Assembly (NCBI RefSeq): GCF_901472495.1
Contig: NZ_LR590469.1
Coordinates: 3,844,001-3,908,000, forward strand
Length of the DNA: 64,000 bases
Direction: 5' to 3'
Origin: Yersinia enterocolitica subsp. enterocolitica
GTDB taxonomy: Bacteria > Pseudomonadota > Gammaproteobacteria > Enterobacterales > Enterobacteriaceae
The notes under the pieces are model-generated. The model was not told the DNA's origin, searched no databases, and saw only the letters and a program-made list of their open reading frames with translations. This document shows positions 17,961 to 27,895 of the stretch, piece by piece. Made by a program: the position numbers and the translations under genes. Within the stretch, counting starts at the first letter, position 1, and each line of letters starts with the position of its first letter.

Positions 17961-19121
17961 ATGCGCAGTAAGATTATTTTGGCGTGTTTGGTGTTCACGC
18001 TGGTCGCTTGCGATCAAAGCTCTTCACCTTCAGCTACGCCCTCACTCAAAGAGGTGGGGGTGGTGACCTTAAAAACCGAACCAGTGACATTGAGCAGCGA
18101 TTTATCGGGCCGAACTGTTGCGGTGATGGCGTCTGAAGTCAGGCCGCAAGTCGATGGGATAATCAAGAAGCGCTTATTCACTGAAGGGGCTGAGGTCAGT
18201 GCTGGTCAAGTGTTGTATCAAATAGACCCAGCCAGTTATCAGGCGGCTTATGACACAGCAAAAGCCGCGCTGCAAAATGTTCAGGTCAGCGTAAAATCCG
18301 CCAGGCTGAAAGCCCAGCGTTATGCCGCATTAGCCAAAGAGAATGGTGTATCACAGCAAGATGCTGATGATGCCCAAACCAGCTATCAACAAGCATTGGC
18401 CAATGTGGCTGAAAAAACAGCCGCGCTGGAAACCGCACGTATCAATTTGGCCTATACCCAAGTGCGGGCACCCATTTCAGGTCGTATCGGTATCTCCTCT
18501 GTGACGCCCGGGGCGCTGGTGACGGCTAACCAAACCACGGCATTAGCAACCATTCGTAACCTCGACCCCATTTATGTCGATTTAACCCAATCCAGTGCGC
18601 AATTACTTGCTTTACGCAAACAGCGGCAGGCCGGTAATGAAACTGTGGTGAATGCCCCTGTTCAACTGACGTTGGAAGATGGCTCAGTTTATGCTCACGA
18701 GGGTTCACTGCAACTGGTTGAAGTGGCCGTGGATGAAGCAACTGGCGCGGTGACTCTGCGGGCTGAATTTCCTAACCCAGAACATCAATTATTACCGGGT
18801 ATGTTTGTGCGCGCCTCGGTTCGTAACAGTGTGAATAACGCTGCGATTTTAGCGCCTCAGCAAGGTATCACCCATGATGCGAAAGGACATGCTACCGCGC
18901 TGGTCGTCAATCAACAGCAGCAAGTTGAGCGGCGTGAAGTGGTCACCGAGCGTGCCATTGATAACTACTGGCTGATTAACAGCGGGTTGGTTGCGGGTGA
19001 TCGCCTGATTATTGAGGGAACGGAAAAAGTCAGTGTCGGTGATGAAGTTAGACCGGTAGAGGTGAGCACCAGGCTGCCTGTTGTGGTTGAATCTGTCACG
19101 CCATCAACCGGGGAGAAATAA
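17961..19121 (+). CDS. RND efflux periplasmic adaptor lipoprotein (AcrA/MexA type)
   Basis: The membrane-fusion protein of a tripartite multidrug efflux pump, linking the inner-membrane RND pump to the outer-membrane channel. 386 aa. The signal peptide has lipobox LVAC (about residues 16-19). A lipoyl/barrel-sandwich segment (VRPQVDGIIKKRLFTEGAEV, about 60-80), an alpha-hairpin with Ala/Gln-rich coiled coils (about 95-165) and RAPISGRIG returning to the lipoyl domain follow. The pump gene starts 3 nt after its stop. Which named pump this corresponds to cannot be decided from sequence alone, so no symbol is given. Confidence 0.93.
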   Translation: MRSKIILACLVFTLVACDQSSSPSATPSLKEVGVVTLKTEPVTLSSDLSGRTVAVMASEVRPQVDGIIKKRLFTEGAEVSAGQVLYQIDPASYQAAYDTAKAALQNVQVSVKSARLKAQRYAALAKENGVSQQDADDAQTSYQQALANVAEKTAALETARINLAYTQVRAPISGRIGISSVTPGALVTANQTTALATIRNLDPIYVDLTQSSAQLLALRKQRQAGNETVVNAPVQLTLEDGSVYAHEGSLQLVEVAVDEATGAVTLRAEFPNPEHQLLPGMFVRASVRNSVNNAAILAPQQGITHDAKGHATALVVNQQQQVERREVVTERAIDNYWLINSGLVAGDRLIIEGTEKVSVGDEVRPVEVSTRLPVVVESVTPSTGEK

Positions 19122-19124
19122 TCG

Positions 19125-22100
19125 ATGTTTGCTCGTTTCTTTATCCATCGTCCGGTTTTTGCCTGGGTCATTGCCATTGTTATTATGTTGGGTGGGGCGG
19201 TTGCGATGCAAACCTTGCCGATAGCCCAATATCCCGATGTGGCACCGCCATCCGTTTCTATTAAAGCTACTTACACCGGAGCTTCGGCTGAAACACTCGA
19301 AAACAGTGTGACACAGGTGATTGAGCAAGAACTGACGGGGTTGGATGGTTTGCTCTATTTCTCTTCCTCCAGTAGCTCTGATGGTAAGGCTAATATCGTC
19401 GCGACCTTTAAACAGGGAACCAATGCCGATACTGCGCAGGTACAGGTACAAAATAAGGTGCAGCAGGCGCTAACTCGCTTGCCAACCGAGGTGCAGTCGC
19501 AAGGGGTCACAGTGACCAAATCGCAGACAAACTTCTTGTTGATCATGGCGCTGTATGATGAAAAGGACAAACACACCGGGACGGATATTGCCGACTATAT
19601 GGTCAGCAACTTGCAAGACCCACTGGCTCGTCTCGAAGGGGTGGGTAGTGTGCAAGTGTTTGGTTCGCAATATGCGATGCGGATTTGGTTAAATCCAACC
19701 AAATTGGCGGCTTACAGCCTGATGCCCAGTGATATTCAAACTGCCATTGAAGCACAGAATACACAGGTTTCTGCCGGTAAAATCGGAGCATTACCGAGTG
19801 GCAAAGAACAGCAATTGACCGCCACGGTCATGGCGCAATCCCGCCTGAAAACCCCGGAGCAATTTAACAATATTATTGTTAAAAGTGACAGCACCGGCGC
19901 GGTGGTCCGGCTGAGTGATGTGGCTCGTGTTGAGCTGGGTAATGAAGACTACAGCGTGACCACTCGTCTAAATGGTCATCCGGCCGCGGGGATCGCGGTG
20001 ATGTTAGCGCCGGGTGCCAATGCGTTAGCGACCGCCGAGAGAGTCAAGGCTAAAGCAGCCGAGTTCGAGTTGAGCCTACCTGACGGCTACAAAATTGCCT
20101 ATCCCAAAGACAGCACTGATTTTATTAAAGTGTCGGTCGAGGAAGTGGTCAAAACGCTGATCGAAGCCATCCTGCTGGTGGTTATCGTGATGTACGTTTT
20201 CCTGCAAAATATCCGCGCTACCTTAATTCCCGCGATTGCGGTTCCCGTCGTATTGCTGGGAACATTTGGCGTACTGGCTATATTTGGCTATTCAATCAAT
20301 ACGTTGACACTTTTTGGTATGGTGCTGTCTATCGGTTTATTGGTGGACGATGCCATTGTCGTGGTGGAAAACGTCGAGCGGGTGATGCGGGAAGATAATC
20401 TCCCACCTCGTGAAGCCACTGAGAAATCAATGGGTGAAATCTCCAGTGCATTGGTTGGGATTGCACTGGTGCTCTCGGCGGTGTTCTTGCCGATGGCTTT
20501 CTTTGGTGGTGCGACTGGGGTGATTTATCGCCAGTTTTCCATCACGATTGTATCAGCGATGGCATTGTCGGTACTGGTGGCATTGACCCTCACACCAGCA
20601 CTGTGCGCCGCATTCCTTAAACCCAATCATAAGCCGCTATCAAACACGGGGTTCTTCGGCTGGTTCAACCGTCATTATGACCGGATGCAGACGCGTTATG
20701 AAAGCATGGTCGGGAATGTTATCCATCGATCTTTACGCTATTTATTGATTTACGCCGTGCTGATTGTGGTGATGGGCATACTGTTTATTCGCTTGCCGAC
20801 TGGCTTTTTACCCACTGAAGATCAAGGTGATGTCATGGTGCAATATACCCTGCCTGCCGGGGCAACCAGTGGGCGCACTATGGAAGTCAGTAAAGCGGTA
20901 GAAAACTATTTCCTGACCCAAGAAAAGGACAATACCAAAGCGGTCTTTACTATCTCTGGTTTTGGGTTCAGTGGCAGCGGACAAAATGCCGGTATGGCGT
21001 TTATTGCATTGAAAAACTGGAGTGAACGACCGGGCAGTGAAAACACCGCAACAGCCATTGCTGACCGCGCGATGAAGGCGCTATCGGTTATTCGTGACGC
21101 CCAAATTTTCAGTATGACACCGCCCGCGGTAGATGGATTGGGTCAGTCGAATGGCTTTACTTTTGAGCTACAGGCCGCTGGCGATACCAGCCGTGAGCAG
21201 TTACTCACTTTGCGCGATCAACTGATTAGCAACGCCAGTAAAGATCCTATTTTGACCTCCGTTCGCGCCAATACCTTACAACAAATGCCGCAACTACAGG
21301 TGGATATTGATAACGATAAAGCCGCAGCATTAGGTTTATCAATAAGTGATGTCAACGCCACACTGAGTGCTGCTTGGGGGGGAACCTATATCAATGATTT
21401 TATTGATCGTGGGCGGGTGAAAAAAGTATATATGCAGGGTGATGTAGATTCCCGTTCTAAACCAGAGGATATCAACCAATGGTTCGTGCGTGGCAGCAGC
21501 GATGCCATGACATCATTTTCTGCTTTTGCGACCACACGTTGGATCTATGGCCCGGAAACTCTTTCGCGCTATAACGGGCAGGCGTCTTATGAAATTCAGG
21601 GGCAGGCAGCTTCCGGCAGTAGCTCAGGTACAGCAATGGATCGCATGGAGAAATTGGCAGCCGAATTACCCGGTACCAGTTATTCATGGAGCGGATTGTC
21701 TTATCAGGAACGTTTAGCCAGTGGGCAAGCATTGTCACTGTATGCCATTTCAATCTTGGTAGTATTTCTGTGTTTGGCAGCCCTGTATGAGAGTTGGTCG
21801 GTGCCTTTCTCGGTCATGATGGTTATCCCGTTAGGGATAATTGGGGCAGTAGCCGCAGCGACATTGCGTGGTCTGGAGAATGATATCTACTTCCAGGTGG
21901 CCTTGCTGACGACCCTTGGGCTGGCATCGAAAAACGCCATTTTGATTGTTGAATTTGCTGAGGCCGCCTATTTACGTGGTGAGCCATTGGTAGCGGCGGC
22001 TTTGCAGGGCGCTGCGACGCGTTTACGGCCTATCCTGATGACTTCACTGGCGTTTGTTGCTGGGGTCATGCCTCTGGCAATTTCTACCGGTGCTGGAGCC

Positions 22101-22250
22101 AACAGCCGTATTTCAATCGGTAGCGGTATTATTGGCGGTACCTTAACGGCGACCGCGCTGGCCGTCTTTTTCGTCCCTCTATTCTTTGTATTGATTCGTC
22201 GCGTGTTCAGCGGCAAGTCAAAAAAAACCACTGAACATAAAGGAGTCTGA
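19125..22250 (+). CDS. RND multidrug efflux pump, inner-membrane subunit (AcrB/MexB type)
   Basis: A proton-driven hydrophobe/amphiphile exporter (HAE1 family), 1041 aa, the usual length. It starts MFARFFIHRPVFAWVIAIV. Proton-relay aspartates are present in TM4 (GLLVDDAIVVVENVERVM, about 401-418), and the TM10 lysine is in GLASKNAILIVEFAE (about 934). Two large periplasmic loops lie after TM1 and TM7. It sits between the adaptor (3-nt gap) and the channel (1-nt gap), a complete Mex-type tripartite operon. Substrates cannot be predicted; the Fur-like box leaves siderophore export as one possibility. Confidence 0.95.
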   Translation: MFARFFIHRPVFAWVIAIVIMLGGAVAMQTLPIAQYPDVAPPSVSIKATYTGASAETLENSVTQVIEQELTGLDGLLYFSSSSSSDGKANIVATFKQGTNADTAQVQVQNKVQQALTRLPTEVQSQGVTVTKSQTNFLLIMALYDEKDKHTGTDIADYMVSNLQDPLARLEGVGSVQVFGSQYAMRIWLNPTKLAAYSLMPSDIQTAIEAQNTQVSAGKIGALPSGKEQQLTATVMAQSRLKTPEQFNNIIVKSDSTGAVVRLSDVARVELGNEDYSVTTRLNGHPAAGIAVMLAPGANALATAERVKAKAAEFELSLPDGYKIAYPKDSTDFIKVSVEEVVKTLIEAILLVVIVMYVFLQNIRATLIPAIAVPVVLLGTFGVLAIFGYSINTLTLFGMVLSIGLLVDDAIVVVENVERVMREDNLPPREATEKSMGEISSALVGIALVLSAVFLPMAFFGGATGVIYRQFSITIVSAMALSVLVALTLTPALCAAFLKPNHKPLSNTGFFGWFNRHYDRMQTRYESMVGNVIHRSLRYLLIYAVLIVVMGILFIRLPTGFLPTEDQGDVMVQYTLPAGATSGRTMEVSKAVENYFLTQEKDNTKAVFTISGFGFSGSGQNAGMAFIALKNWSERPGSENTATAIADRAMKALSVIRDAQIFSMTPPAVDGLGQSNGFTFELQAAGDTSREQLLTLRDQLISNASKDPILTSVRANTLQQMPQLQVDIDNDKAAALGLSISDVNATLSAAWGGTYINDFIDRGRVKKVYMQGDVDSRSKPEDINQWFVRGSSDAMTSFSAFATTRWIYGPETLSRYNGQASYEIQGQAASGSSSGTAMDRMEKLAAELPGTSYSWSGLSYQERLASGQALSLYAISILVVFLCLAALYESWSVPFSVMMVIPLGIIGAVAAATLRGLENDIYFQVALLTTLGLASKNAILIVEFAEAAYLRGEPLVAAALQGAATRLRPILMTSLAFVAGVMPLAISTGAGANSRISIGSGIIGGTLTATALAVFFVPLFFVLIRRVFSGKSKKTTEHKGV

Positions 22251-22251
22251 A

Positions 22252-23658
22252 ATGTTCAGTCGCATACTGACATTATTGTTACCCGTGCTTCTGGCAGGAT
22301 GTATTTCTCTCGATCCAGACTATCAACGTCCGGCAGCACCGGTTCCGGCAACGCTACCTTATTCAGCCGCCAGTAGCGGCACGGCGGCAGATATTCCGTG
22401 GCAGGAAACCGTGACTGAACCTAAGTTGCGTCAGGTTATTACCTTGGCATTAGGGAGTAACCGCGATTTGCGTCAGGCTATTGCCGATATCGAAGCTGCT
22501 CGTGCGCAATATGGGGTGCAACGTGCCGCGCAGATGCCAACGGTCAATGCCGGAGTAGAGGGTAGCCGCGGGCGCTCATTATCCGATACATCCGACGGCA
22601 ACAACAATACGGCGATCAGTCAGAGTTATGGTGCTGAGATCAGTGTCAGTGCCTTCGAACTGGATTTATTCGGCAAAAAACGCAGTTTGTCTCGTGCTGA
22701 GTTTGAAACTTATCTGGCAACAGAAGAGGCCGCGAAAACCACGCGTATTACCTTGATTGCTGATACGGCAACCGCCTGGGTGACCTTAGCGGCTGACCAG
22801 AATCAATTATTGTTGGCCGAAGAAACGCTAAACAGTGCGGCACAGTCGCTCAAGTTAGCACAACTGCGGCAGAAAAATGGCGTAGCGTCACGTATTGACG
22901 TGGCCGCGATGGAAACCTTGTATCAATCAGCACGGGCCGATGTTGCGCAATACAAAACGACAGTCGCACAGGATAAAAATGCGTTGGATTTACTGGTGGG
23001 GCAGCCGGTACCTACGAATTTATTACCAGCAGCGGCAGCTACCTTGCCGCAGGTTATCAAAGCGGTACCTGTTGGGCTTTCCTCTGATGTGTTGTTGAAC
23101 CGGCCTGATGTCTTGGCAGCTGAGCATAAATTGAAATCGGCTAATGCCAATATCGGGGCGGCTCGGGCGGCGTTTTTCCCCAGCGTGACCTTGACTGCCA
23201 GTGGCGGCGTGGGTAGCTCGGCACTGGCAACATTGCTCCGTGAGGGGGCAGGAATTTGGTTATTTGCCCCGGCTATTACCTTACCGATATTTGATGGCGG
23301 GGCGAATCAGGCAGCACTGGATTATTCACAAGCACAGAAAAACGGTTATATCGCTGCCTATGAGAAAGCCATTCAGACAGCGTTTAAGGAAGTTGCTGAT
23401 GCTCTGGCGCGTAAAACCACCATTCAGGAGCAGTTGGCGGCCCAGCAAGCTTATGTGGCGGCAGCACAGGAAAGTTTTGAATTGGCACAGAAACGCTATA
23501 AACAAGGAATAGATACTTATTTGAATATGCTGGATGCTCAGCGCACGTTGTATTCGGCACAAGCCAGTTTGATCACTGTGCAACAAACACAAGCTAATAA
23601 TATGATTACATTATATAAAGTTCTGGGCGGCGGGATATCTGACGCCAGCAAAGACTAG
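22252..23658 (+). CDS. Outer-membrane efflux channel lipoprotein (OprM/NodT type)
   Basis: The TolC-like trimeric channel completing the tripartite pump. 468 aa. Signal peptide with lipobox LAGC (about residues 14-17), then the DPDYQRPAAPVPATLPY start typical of OprM-like proteins. Two TolC-type repeats follow (one with LTLIADTATAWVTLAADQNQ, one with ALARKTTIQEQLAAQQAYVAA), including NRPDVLAAEHKLKSANANIG. Ribosome-binding site AAGGAG before the ATG. Having a dedicated channel rather than relying on TolC makes the unit self-sufficient. Confidence 0.94.
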   Translation: MFSRILTLLLPVLLAGCISLDPDYQRPAAPVPATLPYSAASSGTAADIPWQETVTEPKLRQVITLALGSNRDLRQAIADIEAARAQYGVQRAAQMPTVNAGVEGSRGRSLSDTSDGNNNTAISQSYGAEISVSAFELDLFGKKRSLSRAEFETYLATEEAAKTTRITLIADTATAWVTLAADQNQLLLAEETLNSAAQSLKLAQLRQKNGVASRIDVAAMETLYQSARADVAQYKTTVAQDKNALDLLVGQPVPTNLLPAAAATLPQVIKAVPVGLSSDVLLNRPDVLAAEHKLKSANANIGAARAAFFPSVTLTASGGVGSSALATLLREGAGIWLFAPAITLPIFDGGANQAALDYSQAQKNGYIAAYEKAIQTAFKEVADALARKTTIQEQLAAQQAYVAAAQESFELAQKRYKQGIDTYLNMLDAQRTLYSAQASLITVQQTQANNMITLYKVLGGGISDASKD

Positions 23659-23669
23659 TCTCTCCTTCT

Positions 23670-23697
23670 GCGGGTGCATAACGTACCCGCATCTTTA
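23670..23697 (+). terminator. Probable terminator of efflux operon
   Basis: Inverted repeat GCGGGT/ACCCGC with a nine-base loop, followed by the T-rich ATCTTTATCTTT, 12 nt after the channel stop codon. A short stem, so moderate confidence. Confidence 0.55.
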
Positions 23698-24252
23698 TCT
23701 TTAGCATTTCGCCAATTTAGCACTCCTGGCTGATTGTTCCAGTCAATTATTCTGATTTATTGACTGATAAATCAATTATAAAACATTTAATACTGTTTCA
23801 AGTGCTATTGGCTCTGAAAGATGTGACCATATCGACAAATATCACATTAACCTTTCTATTTGAGTGGTTAATTTTCATTGATGATCGTCACAGATTTACT
23901 GTTGAAAAAACATTGTTACGCAGTGCATATATACTAGTAAGTTACATATAATCTTTATTTATCAAGTGATTAATGAGTTACCTGTTCTTTTGTGAAATAA
24001 TATACTGCTAATTGATCATGCTAGTAGATTAAAATTCAGAATAAGACTCTTTTTGTAGAAAAATTTTCCATTCACGATGAATTAATTAGGCTAAGTGAAA
24101 AAAACATTCTCTATTCCTCGGCGTAATATAGCCAAAAAATAAGAACACCTGCCCTCGGCTATTTTCCCAAATGAGTTAAATAGCGGATAACTCGCTCTGT
24201 ACATATTCATAACAATAAAACCTACTAACCAGAGATTAAGGCGAGACCGATT
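23698..24252. other. AT-rich intergenic region before cyuP
   Basis: About 550 bases with no convincing gene. A 63-codon frame at 23760-23951 lacks a ribosome-binding site and family resemblance. The region presumably holds the cyuP promoter and regulator sites, but no specific operator could be recognised. Confidence 0.6.
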
Positions 24253-25578
24253 ATGGAAACGGCAAAAAAAAATGAGAGTGTCATTTTAATTGATTCTCCG
24301 GCAGCCAAAAATGCCAATATGACTGAGAGGGAATGGCAGGAAGCTATTAAGTTTGATAGCACGGATTTTGGCTGGGTAATAATGAGTATTGGGATGGCTA
24401 TCGGTGCCGGGATTGTATTTTTACCAGTGCAGGTTGGGTTGATGGGGTTATGGGTTTTTTTGCTTTCATCTATTATTGGCTATCCTGCTATGTATCTCTT
24501 CCAACGATTATTTATTAATACATTGGCAGAATCACCAGAATGTAAAGATTACCCGAGTGTTATCAGTGGATATTTAGGGAAAAACTGGGGGATCGTGTTA
24601 GGTGCGCTCTATTTTATTATGCTAGTCATCTGGATGTTTGTTTATTCCACCGCCATCACCAATGACAGCGCTTCCTATTTACAAACATTCGGTGTCACCG
24701 AAGGGCTATTATCCGATAATCCTTTTTATGGTTTAGTGCTAATTTGCGTGCTGGTGGCAATCTCCTCACGAGGTGAAAAACTGCTGTTCAAACTGTCGAG
24801 CTTTATGGTGATTACCAAGTTATTGGTGGTGGCTGCATTGGGTATTTCGATGGTAGGGATGTGGCACTTGTACAACGTTGGTATGCTGCCACCCGTGGGT
24901 TTACTGATAAAAAATGCAATAATTACACTGCCGTTTACTCTGACGTCTATCTTGTTTATTCAAACACTCAGCCCAATGGTTATCTCATATCGAGCCAAGG
25001 AAAAATCACTGGAAGTGGCTCGTCATAAAGCCCTGCGGGCGATGAATATTGCTTTTGGTATTTTATTTTGCACGGTGTTCTTCTATGCGGTTTCCTTTAC
25101 GCTGGCAATGGGACACGATGAAGCGGTTAAAGCTTATGAGCAAAATATTTCAGCGCTGGCCATCGCCGCTAAATTCTTCCCCGGCGGATGGGCAACTGTA
25201 GTCAGTGTTATTTTAAATATCTTTGCAGTAATGACGGCATTTTTTGGTGTTTATTTAGGTTTCCGCGAAGCGACACAAGGTATTGTGCTTAATATATTAC
25301 GTCGCATCATGCCACCTGAAAATATTAATGAGCGCTGGGTGCAAAATGGAATCATGGTCTTTGCTGTATTACTGGCATGGGGCGCGATTATATTAAATGC
25401 ACCCGTCTTGAGCTTTACTTCTATCTGTAGCCCTATATTCGGTATGGTGGGGTGTTTGATTCCTGCATATTTAGTTTATAAAGTGCCGGCGCTGCATAAA
25501 TACAAAGGCCTGTCTTTGACCGTCATTATTATTACCGGCGTTTTACTGTGTATTTCCCCATTCCTGGCATTCTCTTGA
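24253..25578 (+). CDS. cyuP: HAAAP-family amino acid permease, probable cysteine/serine importer CyuP
   Basis: An inner-membrane permease of the hydroxy/aromatic amino acid permease family (SdaC/TdcC/YhaO type), 441 aa with about 11 predicted TM segments. After a hydrophilic N-terminus it has the family start FGWVIMSIGMAIGAGIVFLP (about 38-57). Its neighbour cyuA encodes the desulfidase, the same pairing as E. coli yhaO-yhaM (cyuP-cyuA), in which the permease imports cysteine for anaerobic catabolism. The substrate is inferred from that pairing. The Lrp-type regulator CyuR is not in this window. Confidence 0.88.
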   Translation: METAKKNESVILIDSPAAKNANMTEREWQEAIKFDSTDFGWVIMSIGMAIGAGIVFLPVQVGLMGLWVFLLSSIIGYPAMYLFQRLFINTLAESPECKDYPSVISGYLGKNWGIVLGALYFIMLVIWMFVYSTAITNDSASYLQTFGVTEGLLSDNPFYGLVLICVLVAISSRGEKLLFKLSSFMVITKLLVVAALGISMVGMWHLYNVGMLPPVGLLIKNAIITLPFTLTSILFIQTLSPMVISYRAKEKSLEVARHKALRAMNIAFGILFCTVFFYAVSFTLAMGHDEAVKAYEQNISALAIAAKFFPGGWATVVSVILNIFAVMTAFFGVYLGFREATQGIVLNILRRIMPPENINERWVQNGIMVFAVLLAWGAIILNAPVLSFTSICSPIFGMVGCLIPAYLVYKVPALHKYKGLSLTVIIITGVLLCISPFLAFS

Positions 25579-25627
25579 AATAACGGCATCTGACATTACC
25601 TGCTGTAAATGTTTGAAGGTATTTATT

Positions 25628-26944
25628 ATGAGTAACACAACTGATTCTGCTTTATGGACGGCGTTTATCCATGTTATTCAACGGGATGTGCAACCCGCTG
25701 TAGGGTGTACTGAACCGATCGCCTTGGCGTTGGCATCAGCCATTGCTGCATCATATTTGCCCGCGAAAGCTGAGCGTATTGAGGCGCGGGTTTCACCAAA
25801 TCTGATGAAAAATGGTATGGGTGTGACAGTGCCGGGCACCGGCATGGTGGGATTACCTATCGCCGCCGCAGTCGGGGCATTAGGCGGTGATCCTGACGGC
25901 GGGCTGGAGGTGTTGAAAAACCTCAGTTCGCAACAGGTGGTAGAGGCGAAAGCCATGCTGGATCGGGGGGATGTACGAGTCGATATGCAGGCGGGGGATG
26001 AAATCCTGTTTGCCGAAGCCACGCTATATCACGGAGATCAATGGGCTTGTGTCACTATTGCTGGTGGCCACACTCAAGTGGTGAGAATTGTCATTAATGG
26101 CAATGTTCTGTTTGAACTGGCACCAGAGTCCCCGTCAGAACAGGTGGCATGCCATGCTCATGATTGCTTGAAGCAGGCGACGGCTCGCCAAGTTTATCAA
26201 TTTGCCACTCAAGTGCCATTTGAGCAGATTGCCTTTATTTTACAGGCCGCCAAATTGAATGGGGCACTGTCGCAAGAAGGGCTAACAGGCAACTATGGTT
26301 TGCACATTGGTGCTTCACTGATGCGTCAGCGCGGGCGGGGGTTGCTGGTTAAGGATTTGCTGTCGGATATCATGATTCGCTCGGCGGCGGCATCTGATGC
26401 ACGCATGGGCGGAGCGCTGCTGCCCGCGATGAGTAATTCCGGCTCCGGTAATCAGGGGATTGCCGCTACCATGCCAGTAGTGGTGGTGGCAGAACACGTA
26501 GGAGCCAGTGAGGAAGAGCTGGCTCGGGCGCTTATTCTTTCCCATTTGATGGCGATTTATATTCACAACCAGTTACCCACTTTGTCTGCATTATGTGCCG
26601 CCACCACCGCCGCAATGGGGGCTGCAGCAGGGATGGCGTGGCTGCTGGAGCCGCGTTATGAACCGGTAGCATTGGCCATTGGCAGTATGATTGGTGATAT
26701 CAGCGGGATTATCTGTGATGGTGCGGCCAACAGTTGCGCGATGAAAGTTTCCACCAGTGTTAGTGCGGCGTATAAGGCGGTGTTGATGGCATTAGACAGC
26801 AGCGGGGTTACTGGCAATGAGGGGATCGTCGCGGATGATGTCGATCAGTCAATCGCTAATCTGTGTGCGCTGGCCTGTGGTGCGATGCGGCAAACAGACA
26901 GTCAGATTATCGAGATTATGGCGCACAAGTGTCACTGTGATTAG
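25628..26944 (+). CDS. cyuA: L-cysteine desulfidase family protein CyuA (YhaM, UPF0597)
   Basis: A cytoplasmic enzyme of the serine dehydratase alpha-like/UPF0597 family. In E. coli CyuA breaks cysteine into pyruvate, ammonia and sulfide using an iron-sulfur cluster. Start at 25628 (MSNTTDSALWTAF), with AAGG 8 nt upstream, gives 438 aa; an in-frame TTG at 25613 overlaps that ribosome-binding site and is rejected. Conserved parts: VGCTEPIALALA (about 22-33), the VSPNLMKNGMGVTVPGTGMV loop, the Ser/Gly-rich LPAMSNSGSGNQGI, and ICDGAANSCAMKVST with conserved cysteines. Forms an operon with cyuP. Confidence 0.92.
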   Translation: MSNTTDSALWTAFIHVIQRDVQPAVGCTEPIALALASAIAASYLPAKAERIEARVSPNLMKNGMGVTVPGTGMVGLPIAAAVGALGGDPDGGLEVLKNLSSQQVVEAKAMLDRGDVRVDMQAGDEILFAEATLYHGDQWACVTIAGGHTQVVRIVINGNVLFELAPESPSEQVACHAHDCLKQATARQVYQFATQVPFEQIAFILQAAKLNGALSQEGLTGNYGLHIGASLMRQRGRGLLVKDLLSDIMIRSAAASDARMGGALLPAMSNSGSGNQGIAATMPVVVVAEHVGASEEELARALILSHLMAIYIHNQLPTLSALCAATTAAMGAAAGMAWLLEPRYEPVALAIGSMIGDISGIICDGAANSCAMKVSTSVSAAYKAVLMALDSSGVTGNEGIVADDVDQSIANLCALACGAMRQTDSQIIEIMAHKCHCD

Positions 26945-26964
26945 GCATTGATAAGTATGAAGGG

Positions 26965-26997
26965 CAGGGAGGGCAATGCTGCTCTCCCTGTTATTTA
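26965..26997. terminator. Terminator between convergent cyuA and ubiV
   Basis: CAGGGAG/CTCCCTG stem (7 bp) with a 12-nt loop, then TTATTTATT. It lies in the 61-nt gap between the two converging genes and may serve both. Confidence 0.6.
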
Positions 26998-27005
26998 TTA
27001 TTGGT

Positions 27006-27884
27006 TTATGACACTAATTCTAATCCTGCCAGCCGTCGCCAGTAGCCATTACAATCGGCTTTATCGGCCAGTGTCAGTGGGTTTAATCCCAACTCATTGG
27101 CGCGAAACTGATCAATGACATCCAGCGTTTCCATGCCTTGCGGCGAAAGGCGAACAATATCCACCAAACCTTGCATGGAAATCAGATCGTTACCAAGGTT
27201 ATAGCAATAGCCACTTTGGGTCTGAATCCCATTAAGGATAAACACCTGTTGGTCTTCCTGTGACAACACCTTTCGACCTTGTGGGTACTTAATGCAGCAG
27301 GTTTCACATTCATCTTTGGCCCGGTCTTCTGAACGCGCGGTAAAACAGCGGGCAGAATAAGCCAGTGGCAGGTGACCGTAGCTCAAGACTTCAACTTCAA
27401 ATTTATCGCGAAATCCCAGTTCTTCGCACTGTTGCAGCACATTCGCCAGCCAATCGCGCGAAAGCTCAACTGGCATACACCAGCGCATCATGCCCTGACG
27501 ATGCAAAATGCGCAGAGTATAGGCGTTATAGCAATTGAGGGCATGACCGGCGACAAAGGGTAAACCGCGATCGGCCGCCATATTCACTGCACCTAAGTCA
27601 TTGGCTTCTAACAAGAACTCGCCGTTTTCGACATAGCGCTTTAATTCATTTAATTCTGATGGTGCTTGCAGCAGGGCCAGTGTGGAAATCACCACCTGTT
27701 TGCCACTGGCGGCAACATCTTTGGCGAGTGCTAACCAATCACCCACTTTCATTTCGCGGCGTTTGGTACAAACATTCTCACCAAGATAAATAATATCGGC
27801 ACTGCTGCTGGCCGCGGCCTGATAAAAAGTTTCAATATCGGTTTTCGGCCAGTAATAGAGTACTGCGCCTAAGGCGTACTTCAT
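27006..27884 (-). CDS. ubiV: O2-independent ubiquinone hydroxylation protein UbiV (U32 family)
   Basis: UbiV acts with UbiU as a [4Fe-4S] protein pair in oxygen-independent ubiquinone ring hydroxylation. Start at 27884 (MKYALGAVLYYWP) with GGAGGAAAT directly upstream gives 292 aa, the E. coli length; a longer frame to 27971 overlaps ubiU and is rejected. Cluster cysteines are visible: one in NVCTKRRE (about 39) and three in RCFTARSEDRAKDECETCC (about 180-197). The gene starts 11 nt after the ubiU stop. Confidence 0.95.
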   Translation of the reverse strand: MKYALGAVLYYWPKTDIETFYQAAASSSADIIYLGENVCTKRREMKVGDWLALAKDVAASGKQVVISTLALLQAPSELNELKRYVENGEFLLEANDLGAVNMAADRGLPFVAGHALNCYNAYTLRILHRQGMMRWCMPVELSRDWLANVLQQCEELGFRDKFEVEVLSYGHLPLAYSARCFTARSEDRAKDECETCCIKYPQGRKVLSQEDQQVFILNGIQTQSGYCYNLGNDLISMQGLVDIVRLSPQGMETLDVIDQFRANELGLNPLTLADKADCNGYWRRLAGLELVS

Positions 27885-27895
27885 ATTTCCTCCGG

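Noticed and set aside
23760..23951. 63-codon frame between the efflux operon and cyuP
   Set aside because: Lacks a ribosome-binding site and any family pattern.
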